DNA from: a bacterium
GTDB taxonomy: Bacteria; Planctomycetota; UBA1135; UBA2386
Reading direction: 5' to 3'
Length of the DNA stretch: 64,000 bases
NCBI GenBank assembly: GCA_024743115.1
Contig: JANSXC010000005.1
Coordinates: forward strand, 310,001 to 374,000
The translations under genes and the position numbers were made by a program. The notes beneath the pieces are model-generated. The model had not been told where the DNA came from. It was given only the letters and a program-made list of their open reading frames with translations, and did no database searches. Positions 1 to 8,879 of this stretch are shown here, in pieces (positions within the stretch are counted from its first letter, which is position 1; every line of letters starts with the position of its first letter).

Positions 1-1
1 G

Positions 2-1165
2 AACGGACTCCACTCCACGGCCCCAGCCGTACTGGCTCTTCTGGCACTGTCCACCACGAGCTTCGCCACCGCCCAGCAGACCCGCTACCGCGACACCGTA
101 TTCGCCAACGTCGACGTGCAGCAGGACATCCAGTTCGGCCAGGCCGTCAATCGCTACAGCGGGCTCAACGAAGCCCTGCGGCTCGATCTCTATCGGCCAC
201 GCGGGGACGCGGCGAGTCAGCGTGCCGCCGTTGTCGTCGTTCACGGGGGTGGTTTCGTCGGCGGCGACAAGCGGGCGCCGCAGATGGTGAGCCTGGCGAC
301 CGACTACGCCGAACGCGGGTTCGTCGCCATCTCGATCAACTACCGGCTGCGCCCGCGGGGCGGGCAGGTGCAGCCGCAGGACGTCACCGATGCCGGCCAC
401 GACATGAAAGCCGCGGTGCGCTGGCTGCGGCGCTTCGCGACCCAGCTGCGCATCGACCCCGAACGCATCGCCGGCACCGGTAGTTCGGCCGGCGGCTTCA
501 CCTGCTGCGAAGCGGCCTACATCGAAACCGAGGGCGTGAGTGGCAATCCCGGATTCTCTTCGGAGCTCGGCGCGATCGTCGAACTCTGGGGCGGCCTCGC
601 CGACCTCAATCAACTCGAAGCCGGCGAAACACCGGTGCAGATCATCCACGGCACTGACGACCCGACCGTCGTGTATCAGCTCGGCGTCGATCTGCACGCG
701 CAAGCGCTCGCCGTCGGAGTCCCCACCGAACTGCTGCCGATCCCGGGCGCCGGCCATGGTCCGTGGGGCACCTACTTCGCCAGCTTCCACGACGACGCAA
801 TCGCGTTCGTCTACGAGCACCTGCAGCTCGGCGAACTGTCCGGCCTCGTTGCCCGTCCCGGCGCGAGCACGCCGGGGACGCTCACGCTCGACACGTTCGG
901 CGTCGCCGATGATCTGTGGCTCCTGATGGTCTCGCTCACGCCCGGGAACATGCCATTTCTCGGCATCGGCACGCTGTGCCTCGACATCAACGAACTGCTG
1001 GTCGTAACGAGCGGGGTCATGCCGTCCTCGCCACGGCTGCCAAGCGCAACGTGGTCGCTGTCGGTGCCCGCCGGAATGGCAGGCCTGACCATCTACTGGC
1101 AGGCGATCTATGCGGAGCCGAGCCAGCTACGGCTGTTGACAAACTGTCTGACGACCTCGTTCTGA
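2..1165 (+). CDS. Secreted alpha/beta hydrolase (esterase/lipase type), 5' end outside window
   Basis: The reading frame is open from base 2. It encodes a hydrophobic stretch (PAVLALLALSTTSFATA) before the mature protein, so this is a signal-peptide-bearing protein whose start codon lies upstream of the window; the GTG at 116 is internal. An oxyanion-hole motif HGGGFVGGD lies near 241-267. The nucleophile-elbow motif GSSAG has its Ser codon at 485-487. The acid is probably in HGTDDPTV and the base in AGHGPW, giving a complete Ser-Asp-His triad of the BD-FAE/carboxylesterase type. After the hydrolase domain come roughly 90 residues rich in Leu/Thr/Gly that look like a separate beta-rich C-terminal domain of unknown role. 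The substrate cannot be told from sequence; an exported esterase is likely. Confidence 0.85.
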   Translation, partial: NGLHSTAPAVLALLALSTTSFATAQQTRYRDTVFANVDVQQDIQFGQAVNRYSGLNEALRLDLYRPRGDAASQRAAVVVVHGGGFVGGDKRAPQMVSLATDYAERGFVAISINYRLRPRGGQVQPQDVTDAGHDMKAAVRWLRRFATQLRIDPERIAGTGSSAGGFTCCEAAYIETEGVSGNPGFSSELGAIVELWGGLADLNQLEAGETPVQIIHGTDDPTVVYQLGVDLHAQALAVGVPTELLPIPGAGHGPWGTYFASFHDDAIAFVYEHLQLGELSGLVARPGASTPGTLTLDTFGVADDLWLLMVSLTPGNMPFLGIGTLCLDINELLVVTSGVMPSSPRLPSATWSLSVPAGMAGLTIYWQAIYAEPSQLRLLTNCLTTSF

Positions 1166-1274
1166 CAGTTACCGACCCGGCATCGACGCTCCGCGACGAG
1201 AGTGAGCTCTCGAATCGGAGAACCCGGACCGCGTAGGCTGCGCGATCGCAATCAAGCGACCGCGCAGCCAAACC

Positions 1275-1670
1275 ATGACCACGAATCCGACCGACAACCG
1301 GCAAGCCTACATCAAGGAACTCATCGCCCTGACCGAGCGGGATGCTCGATCCGTCTTGCTGTTCGTGGCCTTCGACCTGGCGGTCGTGTCCTTCGTTCTG
1401 AGGCCGGCGACAAGCCCGCCTTGGCAAACGAACGTCGCCGTGGTGCTACTTCTTGCCAGCGCCTACTTCTTTTTCAGCTACTACCGCAAGGTCCATCTGA
1501 GTTCGTTCGAGATCGCGGACCAGCTACTGACCAACGATGCCACGGCGGCACGAGCGATTCCCGAGCAGTGCTGGAAAACGCACAAGACCAGCTTCTTCCT
1601 CGGCTACGCGTTCGGCATCCCGGCAATCGCCTTCCTGATCTTTGCCCCCCTCAACGGCGGCCCATCGTGA
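1275..1670 (+). CDS. Small hypothetical membrane protein (131 aa)
   Basis: A short protein starting MTTNPTDNRQAYIKEL, with an amphipathic N-terminus followed by about three hydrophobic segments: SVLLFVAFDLAVVSFVL, VAVVLLLASAYFFFSYY and FFLGYAFGIPAIAFLIFAP. An ATG start and codon use like the neighbours support coding. No family is recognised. It sits between the hydrolase (same strand, about 110 bp upstream) and the convergent M3 peptidase. An inner-membrane location is inferred from the segments only. Confidence 0.6.
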   Translation: MTTNPTDNRQAYIKELIALTERDARSVLLFVAFDLAVVSFVLRPATSPPWQTNVAVVLLLASAYFFFSYYRKVHLSSFEIADQLLTNDATAARAIPEQCWKTHKTSFFLGYAFGIPAIAFLIFAPLNGGPS

Positions 1671-1693
1671 CCCCGAACCGCCGGGAGCGCCCG

Positions 1694-3841
1694 TCAGTCC
1701 TTCTTGGCCGCGTCCAACCCGCGATTCCGGAGCAGCGGCGCCGTGCTCGGCTCACGCCCACGGAATCCGACGTAGGCGTTCATTGCCGGGCGTCGGTTGC
1801 CTGCCGAATACACGAACTCGTACAGCTTGCGGGCGAGTGACGGGTCATAGATGTTCCCGGCCTCTTCGAACGCCGCGAAGCCGTCGTTATCGAGCACACC
1901 GGCCCACATGTAGGTGTAGTAGCCGCTGGCGTAGAGCTCGCCGGAGAACGAGTGCAGGAAGTGCGGCGACCGATGACGCATCTCGATCGCCTTCGGCATG
2001 CGGGCCTGGGCGAGCACCCCGTCTTCGAACGAGTTGATGTCCAGGCTTGCGAGCACTTCCGGATCGGTGATGCGATGGCAGGCCAGATCGACGAACGCGG
2101 AGGCGATGTACTCAACGTTGTCGAAACCCGACTGCGCGTTGGCCGCCGCGCGAAGGCGCTCGATCAGCGCGCTCGGCATCGGCTCGCCAGTTTCGTGATG
2201 GAGCGCGAACTCCTTGATCACCTCCGGCTGCCGCATCCAGTGCTCGTAGATCTGGGCGGGAAACTCGACGAAGTCGTAGTCCACCGACGTCCCCGAGATC
2301 GAAGCGTACGTCACGTTGGACAACAGGCCGTGCAGCGCATGGCCGAACTCGTGGAAGACCACCTCCGCTTCTCGCATGGTGATCAACGCAGGCTTGCCCG
2401 GCGCCGGCTTGTTGTAGTTGCAGTTGTTCATGATGAGCGGCGTCGATCCGCCGCCCAGGCGATGCTGCGTGCGCAGCGCGCTCATCCATGCACCCGACCG
2501 CTTGCCGGGCCGCGCGAAGTAGTCGCCGTAGAACAACCCGACGTGCTCACCCGACGTGTTCTTCACCTCCCACACCCGAACGTCCGGGTGGTAGGTCGGA
2601 ACGTCCCCGCGCGGCGTGAACTCGATTCCGAACAGCCGCTTCGCCACCGCGAACTGGGCGCGGAGCACGTTGTCGAGCGAGAGGTGCGCCTTCACCGCGT
2701 CCTCGTCGAGGTCGTAGGACGCCGCGCGCGCCTTCTCCGCGTAGTGCCACCAATCCCAGGCGCGCAGCTCGTGGTCGGCCCCCTCCTTCCGCATGATCGC
2801 GCGGATCCGATCCGCTTCGGCATTGGCCTTCGCCAGCGCCCCGGCCCAGACCTCGTCGAGCAGGTCCTTGGCCGACTGCCCCGTACCGGCCATCGTGTTC
2901 GCCGTGCGATACGCCGAGAAGTCCTCGTAGCCGAGCAACCGCGCGCGCTCGAGGCGTAGCTGCAGGATGCGGCGAATGTTGTCCGCGTTGTCGAACTCAC
3001 CAGCACTCTCGCCACGGTTCGTCCAACCCGCGAACAGCTTCGCGCGCAGATCGCGACGCGTGCTGAACGTCATGAACGGCTCGAACGAGGACCGCGCCAA
3101 CGTGATGGCATGCTGCCCGTCGAGGCCGCGATCCGACGCCGCCTGCGCCGCCGCACTCAGGACGAAGTCCGGCAAACCCGCGCGATCGGCGTCGCCACTC
3201 AGCACCAGAGCAAAAGCCTCCGCGCCCTTCTGCACGTTCTGACTGAAGCTGGTGTAGAGGCCCGCGAGTTCTTTCGTGATCGCGGCCAATCGCTCACGAT
3301 CCGCACCCTCGAGCTTCGCTCCCGCACGCACGAAACGCGTATGCGTCAACTCGAGAACCCGAGACTGCTCCGCGTCGAGGCCGAGGGTCGCCCGCTGGTT
3401 GAACAGTGAGTCGATGCGCGCAAAGAGCGCCGCGTTCAACATGATCGCCGACGAATGCGTAGCGAGGCGCGGCGCCATCCGACTCTGGATCGCGCGCAGC
3501 TCATCGTTCGTCGCCGACGAGGTCAGCGCGGAGAACGTGCGCTGCACGCGCGCCAAATCCCACCCCGCCTGTTCGAGCGCCGCAATCGTGTTGTCGAACG
3601 TCGGCGCACTCGTGTTGGAACTGATCGCCGCGATCTCGGCCAGGTTCTTCTGCATCGCCGCCTCGAACGCCGGCTCGAAGTCCTTGGTACCAATCCTACC
3701 GAAGGGCGGGGCGCCGAACGGAGTATCCCAGCGCTGCATCAGCGGGTTGTCCGAAGATTGGGCACGAATGGTCGGGAGAGCAGTCATCAGCGCGAGGAAC
3801 AGAGCGGCTGCGCTTCGTGAGTACAACAGGTTGAGGGCCAT
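1694..3841 (-). CDS. M3 family metallopeptidase (oligopeptidase/peptidyl-dipeptidase), secreted
   Basis: A zinc oligopeptidase of the M3 family (peptidyl-dipeptidase Dcp/oligopeptidase A group), which degrades short peptides. The zinc-binding motif HEFGH is at residues 497-501 (encoded around 2339-2353), followed by ALHGLLS as usual for the family. The length of 715 aa matches full-length M3 enzymes (about 680-720). The N-terminus, MALNLLYSRSAAALFLALM followed by TALPTIRAQ, looks like a signal peptide, so the enzyme is probably periplasmic. The start is the first Met of that signal. No partner gene is adjacent on the same strand except the beta-lactamase operon 310 bp upstream. Confidence 0.92.
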   Translation of the reverse strand: MALNLLYSRSAAALFLALMTALPTIRAQSSDNPLMQRWDTPFGAPPFGRIGTKDFEPAFEAAMQKNLAEIAAISSNTSAPTFDNTIAALEQAGWDLARVQRTFSALTSSATNDELRAIQSRMAPRLATHSSAIMLNAALFARIDSLFNQRATLGLDAEQSRVLELTHTRFVRAGAKLEGADRERLAAITKELAGLYTSFSQNVQKGAEAFALVLSGDADRAGLPDFVLSAAAQAASDRGLDGQHAITLARSSFEPFMTFSTRRDLRAKLFAGWTNRGESAGEFDNADNIRRILQLRLERARLLGYEDFSAYRTANTMAGTGQSAKDLLDEVWAGALAKANAEADRIRAIMRKEGADHELRAWDWWHYAEKARAASYDLDEDAVKAHLSLDNVLRAQFAVAKRLFGIEFTPRGDVPTYHPDVRVWEVKNTSGEHVGLFYGDYFARPGKRSGAWMSALRTQHRLGGGSTPLIMNNCNYNKPAPGKPALITMREAEVVFHEFGHALHGLLSNVTYASISGTSVDYDFVEFPAQIYEHWMRQPEVIKEFALHHETGEPMPSALIERLRAAANAQSGFDNVEYIASAFVDLACHRITDPEVLASLDINSFEDGVLAQARMPKAIEMRHRSPHFLHSFSGELYASGYYTYMWAGVLDNDGFAAFEEAGNIYDPSLARKLYEFVYSAGNRRPAMNAYVGFRGREPSTAPLLRNRGLDAAKKD

Positions 3842-4150
3842 GAGTTCCGTTGAGGGATCGCGGTTCGTTCGGAGTTTCGAGGCGCGGCCGAAGCCCCGCG
3901 CAGTGTCATATCCGGGACAACGCCCGACGCTGCAGAGCGGGCCGGGAATCCCACGCCATCAGCCGCTGACAGCTCCGATCCAGAGGCTACTGCCCATCAC
4001 ACCTTCTCGTACCAGGTCCCCCGCCCACGCTCGAATGCCAACGCCAGGATCGCGGCCGACAACGGCGCCATCGGTTCGAGGCTGTTTGGGTATTTACGGA
4101 TCATTTTATGGTTGGGCCGAAGCAGGTCGCGCGCCGACCGGGCGACGCCA
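3842..4150. other. Gene-free stretch upstream of the M3 peptidase
   Basis: This 309-bp interval separates the start of the M3 peptidase gene from the end of the beta-lactamase gene, both on the minus strand. It must hold the peptidase promoter and the 3' end of the beta-lactamase transcript. An AT-richer patch around 4085-4112 stands out from the GC-rich background. I see no convincing terminator or small gene. Confidence 0.5.
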
Positions 4151-5020
4151 TCAACGACTCAGCGCTCCCGGGTCCCTCTCCGCGATCGGCATGAGGCCGA
4201 GCTCGCCGAGGATGCTCCTCGTGATCACGATCCGCGCCCGTTCGTCGCTGCGATCGCGGATGTCGATGTTGATCGCGAAGAACGTCGGCTGCTCGCCCGG
4301 GCCCTCGACGAAGCCGACGAACCAGCCGACCTGCGGAGTCGTGCTCTGCGCCCAACCGGTCTTGGCCCGCAGCGTGTACCCATCGCCACGTTCGAAGAGC
4401 ATGATCTCCCTGACGAGGTCCATCGCCCGTTGCGAGAACGGCAGTTCTCCGCGGTAGAGACGTCGCAGGATTCCGATCTGCTGATACGGCGTGATTCGCA
4501 GCCCGCCCTCGAGCCAGAACACGTCGATGCCGCCGCTGATGTCGGCGTTGCCATACCCCGCCGCCGCGACCCATCGCTGCATACGCCGTTCGCCGATGCG
4601 GCGGGCGAGTTCCTGATAGAACCAGACACACGAACAGCGAATGGCCGAACGCAGCGTCTGATCGCGATTCCACTCCGACCAACCGCGATCGACTCCGTCC
4701 CATTCGATGACCGTGTCTGCGTCCTCGATGCAGCCGGTCTCGAGCGCGACCAAGGAGTTGAAGATCTTGTAGGTCGACGCCGGCAAGAACGCGGCGTGCG
4801 CCCGCGCCCGATCGTTCGTCAGATAGCGGTTCTCGGTCGGCTCGTACACCAGGAACACGCCTTCGACCCCCGCGTTGTCGAAGTGCTCCTCGAAGTCCGA
4901 TCGGTGCACCCAGGTCTCGGCGGTACTGCAGCCGGCCGTCATGCCGACGACCAGCACCATGATGGCGAGGAAGATGCGGGATCGCCGACTCCGCGCGCGC
5001 ACACTTTCGTTCTCTCCCAT
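4151..5020 (-). CDS. Class D (OXA-type) beta-lactamase, lipoprotein
   Basis: A serine beta-lactamase of class D, hydrolysing penicillin-type antibiotics. All class D signatures are present in order: the active-site Ser in STYK (residues 82-85), the second Ser motif S-C-V (130-132), the YGN motif (156-158), a Trp shortly after it (FWLEG) and the K-T-G box (220-222). The length of 289 aa is normal. The N-terminus is basic, then a hydrophobic run (FLAIMVLVVGMTAGC) with Cys at 31 in a lipobox-like context, so it is probably anchored to a membrane. It starts 15 bp downstream of the erythromycin-esterase-like gene on the same strand, implying one transcript. It looks like an intrinsic chromosomal enzyme: no transposon or integron parts are visible nearby. 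Confidence 0.93.
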   Translation of the reverse strand: MGENESVRARSRRSRIFLAIMVLVVGMTAGCSTAETWVHRSDFEEHFDNAGVEGVFLVYEPTENRYLTNDRARAHAAFLPASTYKIFNSLVALETGCIEDADTVIEWDGVDRGWSEWNRDQTLRSAIRCSCVWFYQELARRIGERRMQRWVAAAGYGNADISGGIDVFWLEGGLRITPYQQIGILRRLYRGELPFSQRAMDLVREIMLFERGDGYTLRAKTGWAQSTTPQVGWFVGFVEGPGEQPTFFAINIDIRDRSDERARIVITRSILGELGLMPIAERDPGALSR

Positions 5021-5035
5021 GAGATGGTCCGTCGA

Positions 5036-7324
5036 CTACTTCGTCATGATCAACGCGGCGTTCACCGGTTGCGCGGCAGTCGTGCGATGGTGAAAGGCGA
5101 TCCCGTCATAGGAACCACCCGGCGCACACGTCGAGAGGTTGGCGACGTCGGAAGTGCGTTCGTCGAAATCGTCGGAGATGTTGTAGCCGCCCCACCAGCG
5201 ATGACCGCGGGGAGTGGTCAGCCATTCCTTGACCGCCGGCACAGATGGCGCGCTACGCAGGTCCAGGACGAAGTCGGTCGGCACTGCCGCCGCGAAGAAC
5301 GCGTCGAGCGAACCTTCCGTAACCGCCGCATGACGGTAGCGCTTGAATCGCCACCGGCCCGTTTCGTCGCGCGCGTTGGCCTGGAACTCGCCGCAGCCGA
5401 AGAAGAACCCCAGCGCGTAGTAGTCACGGCCGAGGGCCTTCGCCAGATGCCCCCCCATTGCGAGGGCCTCGCTGCGCATATAGGTGAGTGGCGACCGCTG
5501 GACGTGCGCATTGTGGCCCCAGACGACGCACTTGGGCCGCAACTCGGGCGGACCGAGCTGGGCCAGCAACAGTTCGGCCATCGCGCGGTCACGCGCACCC
5601 ACGCTGCCGTAGAGCCCGAGGTGCGCGACGAACTCCCGCAGGCGAATGTCGATCGCCCCTGCCGGGACCGACTTCGCGCGAGCGATCGCGCGAACCTCGT
5701 CCGCGACGACCGCGGCCTCCTCGAGCAGCTGATCGAGGTCGGCACGATCACCACCCTGAGCCTTTCTGGTCGCCGGCATCGAACGGTCGAGCAGCGCCTT
5801 CAGTTTGGCGAGGGCCGTATCCCCGCGCTCACCGGCGCCGGTCAGCAGATCGGTGAGGCGCGCGAGGATCACGCCCCCGCTCTGCGCGTCACAACCGAGG
5901 AAGCGCACGCGGTCGCCGGGTTTCGCGGTTCGATTCCACTCGCGAAGATCGTCCAGCAACCGCGCGTTCTCCTCCACCTGCCAGACCAGCATCCCAAAGC
6001 CAGCGACCGCCTTCTCGCGGTCATCCGACCGGCCCGCGACGTACGCGTCGCAATCCATGGCTCGAGATGCGCTGGCCTCGTACGCCACCACGCGGAAACC
6101 ATGGTGGCGAATCAGATGCATCGTCAAGCGACGCTTGAGATCGAATGCCTCGTGCTGCCCGTGCGTCGCTTCGCCAAGCCCAACGACCCGCGCTGCAGCC
6201 ATCGCCTGCCCGACGCGGCCGTACGACTCCTGCTTCGGCTCGAGCGCAGTCGCAGAAGAGCGAATCCAGCGGGTCACCTCCGGGTCGCCGGACGCCGGGT
6301 CAACCGCTTGGAGGCTGCGTCGAACGAGCAGGAACTCGCTCGCCTCCGTGTCGAGGATGAGAGTGCTCTCCAACAGCGCCTTGTTGCCGAGGAACCCACC
6401 GAAGAAGCTGAAGCGACCGAGCGTCGCCTGGAAGAACTCGTAGAGCTCCACGTAACTGACACGCTCGAGCGGGAGCTCGACCGTACCGAGCCGCAAGTTG
6501 CCCGAGCACGGCTTGTGGTGCACCGGGATCGAATCGCCGAACCGATTGGCGGAATACTGAATCTCCGCAACGTTCGGGTCCGTGAACCGATCGAAGTGAT
6601 ACTTCGACGTCAGCAAGCCGAACGCGCTACAGCCCGAATCGTAGAACACGTCCTGTTCCGTGCCGGCGATCGTCGACGGCAGCATGATCCGCCGACCGCT
6701 AAAGTCGAACGGCACGAACTCGCCGAGCGCGGTCAGGCTCTCGGGGCGAGTGCGATACAGCTGCAGCTGCTGCGCCGGAAAGTCGATCGCGCAGACCTTC
6801 TCGGCGAGGAGGTCCGTACCGAAACTGCCCAGGATCGCGATGCTGTCAGGGTCCTCCCAATCGATCGTCGCCGTCCGCTCCAGCACATGACCGGAGTTCA
6901 GCACGACGCGGTTGCCGCCGACGTCGAGCTCTAACCGCTCGACCACCGACCGGTCCTCCTCGACGCGCACCTCGTGGGCATGCCCGCGCTGGCGCAGCGA
7001 TTCCAAGGCGCCCGACCGCACGAACGTGTAAGGCGAGCCGGTGTCGAACTGCATGTAGAACTTCTTCTGCAGCCCCGGAAGCGTGACCGGAATCAGGGTG
7101 GCGGCGTGCGGTTCCGTGTGACCGTTGTCCGTGGTCGCCGTCCACTCGAAAGGAATGGTGTGCAGCTCCCCGACGAAGGCGAGCGTGTTCGGCCGCTCCT
7201 GGAACCACCACGACTTGATGTACACCATCCCGCCGACCGCGCTGACCACGAGGAACAACAGGAGCCCGAACAGGACGTAGAGGGCCTTTCTCCGCTTGCT
7301 CGTCTTGCGCTTCATGGTTTTCAC
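5036..7324 (-). CDS. Membrane-anchored fusion: bilobed aspartic-protease-like domain + erythromycin esterase-like domain
   Basis: A 762-aa protein with three parts. An N-terminal membrane anchor is basic, then hydrophobic at residues 14-35. A two-lobed aspartic-protease-like region follows: first motif FDTGS at 93-97 with a later hydrophobic-Gly element (ILGSFGTDLL), and second motif DSG at 229-231 with a matching element (FFGGFLGNKALL). The C-terminal domain, from about 355, belongs to the erythromycin-esterase-like family: GEATHGQHE at 384-392 supplies the family's conserved Glu and His, and WGHNAH near residue 640 is the later conserved His motif. Such enzymes open macrolide lactones, but many relatives have unknown substrates. 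Distance between DTG and DSG is about 135 residues, shorter than in pepsins. First gene of an operon with the class D beta-lactamase. Confidence 0.85.
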   Translation of the reverse strand: MKTMKRKTSKRRKALYVLFGLLLFLVVSAVGGMVYIKSWWFQERPNTLAFVGELHTIPFEWTATTDNGHTEPHAATLIPVTLPGLQKKFYMQFDTGSPYTFVRSGALESLRQRGHAHEVRVEEDRSVVERLELDVGGNRVVLNSGHVLERTATIDWEDPDSIAILGSFGTDLLAEKVCAIDFPAQQLQLYRTRPESLTALGEFVPFDFSGRRIMLPSTIAGTEQDVFYDSGCSAFGLLTSKYHFDRFTDPNVAEIQYSANRFGDSIPVHHKPCSGNLRLGTVELPLERVSYVELYEFFQATLGRFSFFGGFLGNKALLESTLILDTEASEFLLVRRSLQAVDPASGDPEVTRWIRSSATALEPKQESYGRVGQAMAAARVVGLGEATHGQHEAFDLKRRLTMHLIRHHGFRVVAYEASASRAMDCDAYVAGRSDDREKAVAGFGMLVWQVEENARLLDDLREWNRTAKPGDRVRFLGCDAQSGGVILARLTDLLTGAGERGDTALAKLKALLDRSMPATRKAQGGDRADLDQLLEEAAVVADEVRAIARAKSVPAGAIDIRLREFVAHLGLYGSVGARDRAMAELLLAQLGPPELRPKCVVWGHNAHVQRSPLTYMRSEALAMGGHLAKALGRDYYALGFFFGCGEFQANARDETGRWRFKRYRHAAVTEGSLDAFFAAAVPTDFVLDLRSAPSVPAVKEWLTTPRGHRWWGGYNISDDFDERTSDVANLSTCAPGGSYDGIAFHHRTTAAQPVNAALIMTK

Positions 7325-7770
7325 GGGCCGTGGCGACGGAGCCCGAACGTAGGCGGCGAGAGCATATTCTCATTGGGTGAAAGGGGGCCGAGCATCGACA
7401 CGGGCCAAATGCCACGCCTCCGCGCACGGCGACCTGGTTCTGCAGGTATGTGATCCCCGAGCTGGCTCTCGGACTCGTCAACGGTGATCTGCTGCCTGAC
7501 CACTTGCGCATCGCCGCGTTGCAGATGAGCGCGCCTCGGCCGCCGCTGCCCGGCCCGGAGTCCAACACCGCGAGATCCATGCGCAAGTCACCCGCGAGTT
7601 CCGTCGCCAGTTCGGAACGCCGCCGCGAAGCTGGGCTACTCCGGCGCCGAGGAAACGCACGCAGCCCGTCGGCTGAGAGAACGCCCAGCGGTACCGCGGG
7701 GCCTGCCCCCCTCTCGCCCGCCTTGCGCACGAGCCATCACCCACCGGCCCTGCGAGCGAGTTCGGTCCCA
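7325..7770. other. Gene-free stretch upstream of the esterase operon
   Basis: I find no credible gene here. Open frames exist on both strands, but they are Arg/Pro/Ser-rich and typical of GC-rich noncoding DNA. The interval must hold the promoter of the minus-strand esterase/beta-lactamase operon. It runs directly into the dispersed repeat at 7771. Confidence 0.5.
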
Positions 7771-7976
7771 AGATGGCGTTTCGACCCGGGCCGCTCTGCC
7801 GATTACCCCCCGGGTGTCTTCCCTGCGAGTGAACCCGCCATCGGCTCGATGCTGTGCTCGGTCAGGGGCGTAGGCGCCTGGACCTCGTGCATGGTGGATG
7901 CCGCCGCGCTGGTGTGCCTTCACCCGGTGCTTCGACGCCTGTCCATGTGCAGGCGTCGGAACACCGTTTTCCTCGC
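7771..7976. repeat. Dispersed repeat, copy 1 (about 205 bp)
   Basis: This interval matches 11607-11811 along its whole length at roughly 80% by eye, with short indels. The best-conserved block is GTGCATGGTGGATGCCGCCG followed by CACCCGGTGCTTCGACGCC. Near the end is a long stem: GGTGCTTCGACGCCTG pairs with CAGGCGTCGGAACACC around an 8-nt loop (one mismatch, one G-T pair), then GTTTT. Both copies lie in gene-free DNA, in the same orientation, upstream of unrelated genes. Confidence 0.8.
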
Positions 7977-8018
7977 GTTCAGTAGCCGAGCACCAACACG
8001 AGGTCGTTGCTGGTCAAG

Positions 8019-8049
8019 ATGGAGTCCGCGCACGGTCCGAAGGTGCGCA
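8019..8049. repeat. Short repeat, copy 1 (31 bp)
   Basis: ATGGAGTCCGCG, two variable bases, then CGGTCCGAAGGTGCGCA. The same two blocks, separated by three bases, recur at 20265-20296 next to a tRNA fragment. 29 positions are identical. It lies just downstream of the dispersed repeat and upstream of the MarR promoter. Confidence 0.6.
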
Positions 8050-8073
8050 GCTGGAGAACCTTTCCGAAACCAG

Positions 8074-8112
8074 ATTGACAACCTCACACCCACATGACAA
8101 TCTGTTGTCAAT
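8074..8112 (+). promoter_or_regulatory. MarR operator/promoter region
   Basis: Two nested perfect inverted repeats are present. ATTGACAAC (8074-8082) mirrors GTTGTCAAT (8104-8112), and TGACAA-TCTG-TTGTCA forms a 16-bp palindrome at 8095-8110. A consensus -35 hexamer TTGACA (8075-8080) lies inside the left arm. The palindrome occupies the -10/start region and abuts the ATG at 8113, leaving almost no leader. This layout fits autorepression by the MarR protein encoded immediately downstream and possibly leaderless translation. Confidence 0.75.
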
Positions 8113-8589
8113 ATGGTCGCGCGGGCAAACAGAACACCCAGCGGTGAAGCGCTGACACGACTCATCCTGCAGTCCTTTCAGCTACACGGCTTGCTCGGGG
8201 CCGCGGGCGATGAGTTGACCGAGCCCTGGGGCCTCTCGAGCGCGAAATGGAAAGTGCTCGGCGCCACTGCGGAAGCGGGACAACCGCTGCACGTCGCCCA
8301 GATCGGTCGAAACATGGGGCTCACGCGCCAGGGCGTGCAACGGACCGTGAACGATCTCGAGAAGGCCGGCCTGGTCCAACTCGTCGAGAACCCGGACCAC
8401 CGGCGCGCCCGCCTGGTCCAGCTCACCCGACGAGGACAGAAGGTCTTCGACGAGGTCATGGCCAAACAGGTTCGCTGGTCGAACAAGCTCGCAGACGGAA
8501 TCAACGAACGAACCATTCGGAGCGCACTTGGTGTCATGGCGACGCTGAGCGAGCGGCTGAAAGAACAGAAGAACGAGAACCAAACATGA
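8113..8589 (+). CDS. MarR family transcriptional regulator
   Basis: A 158-aa winged-helix regulator. The recognition region is visible around residues 55-100: an alpha-helical stretch with QIGRNMGLTRQGVQRTV, then LEKAGLVQ, then the wing with the MarR hallmark ENPDHRRARLVQLT. Such proteins bind palindromes as dimers and are usually released by small aromatic or toxic ligands. A matching palindrome overlaps its own promoter (8095-8110). Its stop overlaps the ATG of the next gene by four bases (ATGA), so the two are translationally coupled. The ligand is unknown. Confidence 0.9.
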   Translation: MVARANRTPSGEALTRLILQSFQLHGLLGAAGDELTEPWGLSSAKWKVLGATAEAGQPLHVAQIGRNMGLTRQGVQRTVNDLEKAGLVQLVENPDHRRARLVQLTRRGQKVFDEVMAKQVRWSNKLADGINERTIRSALGVMATLSERLKEQKNENQT

Positions 8590-8879
8590 CAGTCATCCTC
8601 CTGAACCCATTCGAAGTTCCCGCCGGCAAAGAAGACGAAGCGCTCGCCTACTGGGAACGCTGCGCCGACGTCATGCGGAAGGCACCCGGTTACATCTCGA
8701 CCCGGCTGCATCGTGCCATCTCGCCCGACGCGCGCTTCCACTACATCAACATGGCGGAGTGGGAATCACCGCAGCACTTCCTCGCCGTCGTGGAGAGCGA
8801 CGAGTTCAAGCAAGTAGCCGACGGCGGCGTGGAAGCATTCCCCCACTTCCCGGGCCTCTACGAGGTCATCCGAACCTGA
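8586..8879 (+). CDS. Antibiotic biosynthesis monooxygenase (ABM)-like small protein
   Basis: A 97-aa single-domain protein starting MTVILLNPFEVPAGKEDE. It contains the ABM-fold pattern of a beta strand, a helix with WERCADVMRKAPGYIST, and the later strand/helix FHYINMAEWESPQHF. Relatives are ferredoxin-like dimers that act as cofactor-free monooxygenases or as isomerases, often on quinones or polyketides. The ATG overlaps the stop of the MarR gene, so it is the likely regulatory target of that repressor. No substrate can be inferred. Confidence 0.8.
   Translation: MTVILLNPFEVPAGKEDEALAYWERCADVMRKAPGYISTRLHRAISPDARFHYINMAEWESPQHFLAVVESDEFKQVADGGVEAFPHFPGLYEVIRT

Noticed and set aside
4112-6934. 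A very long open frame on the plus strand (about 940 codons) opposite the beta-lactamase and esterase genes
   Set aside because: It is the antisense shadow of two well-supported genes; the product is Arg/Glu/Ala-rich with no domain, as expected for GC-rich DNA.
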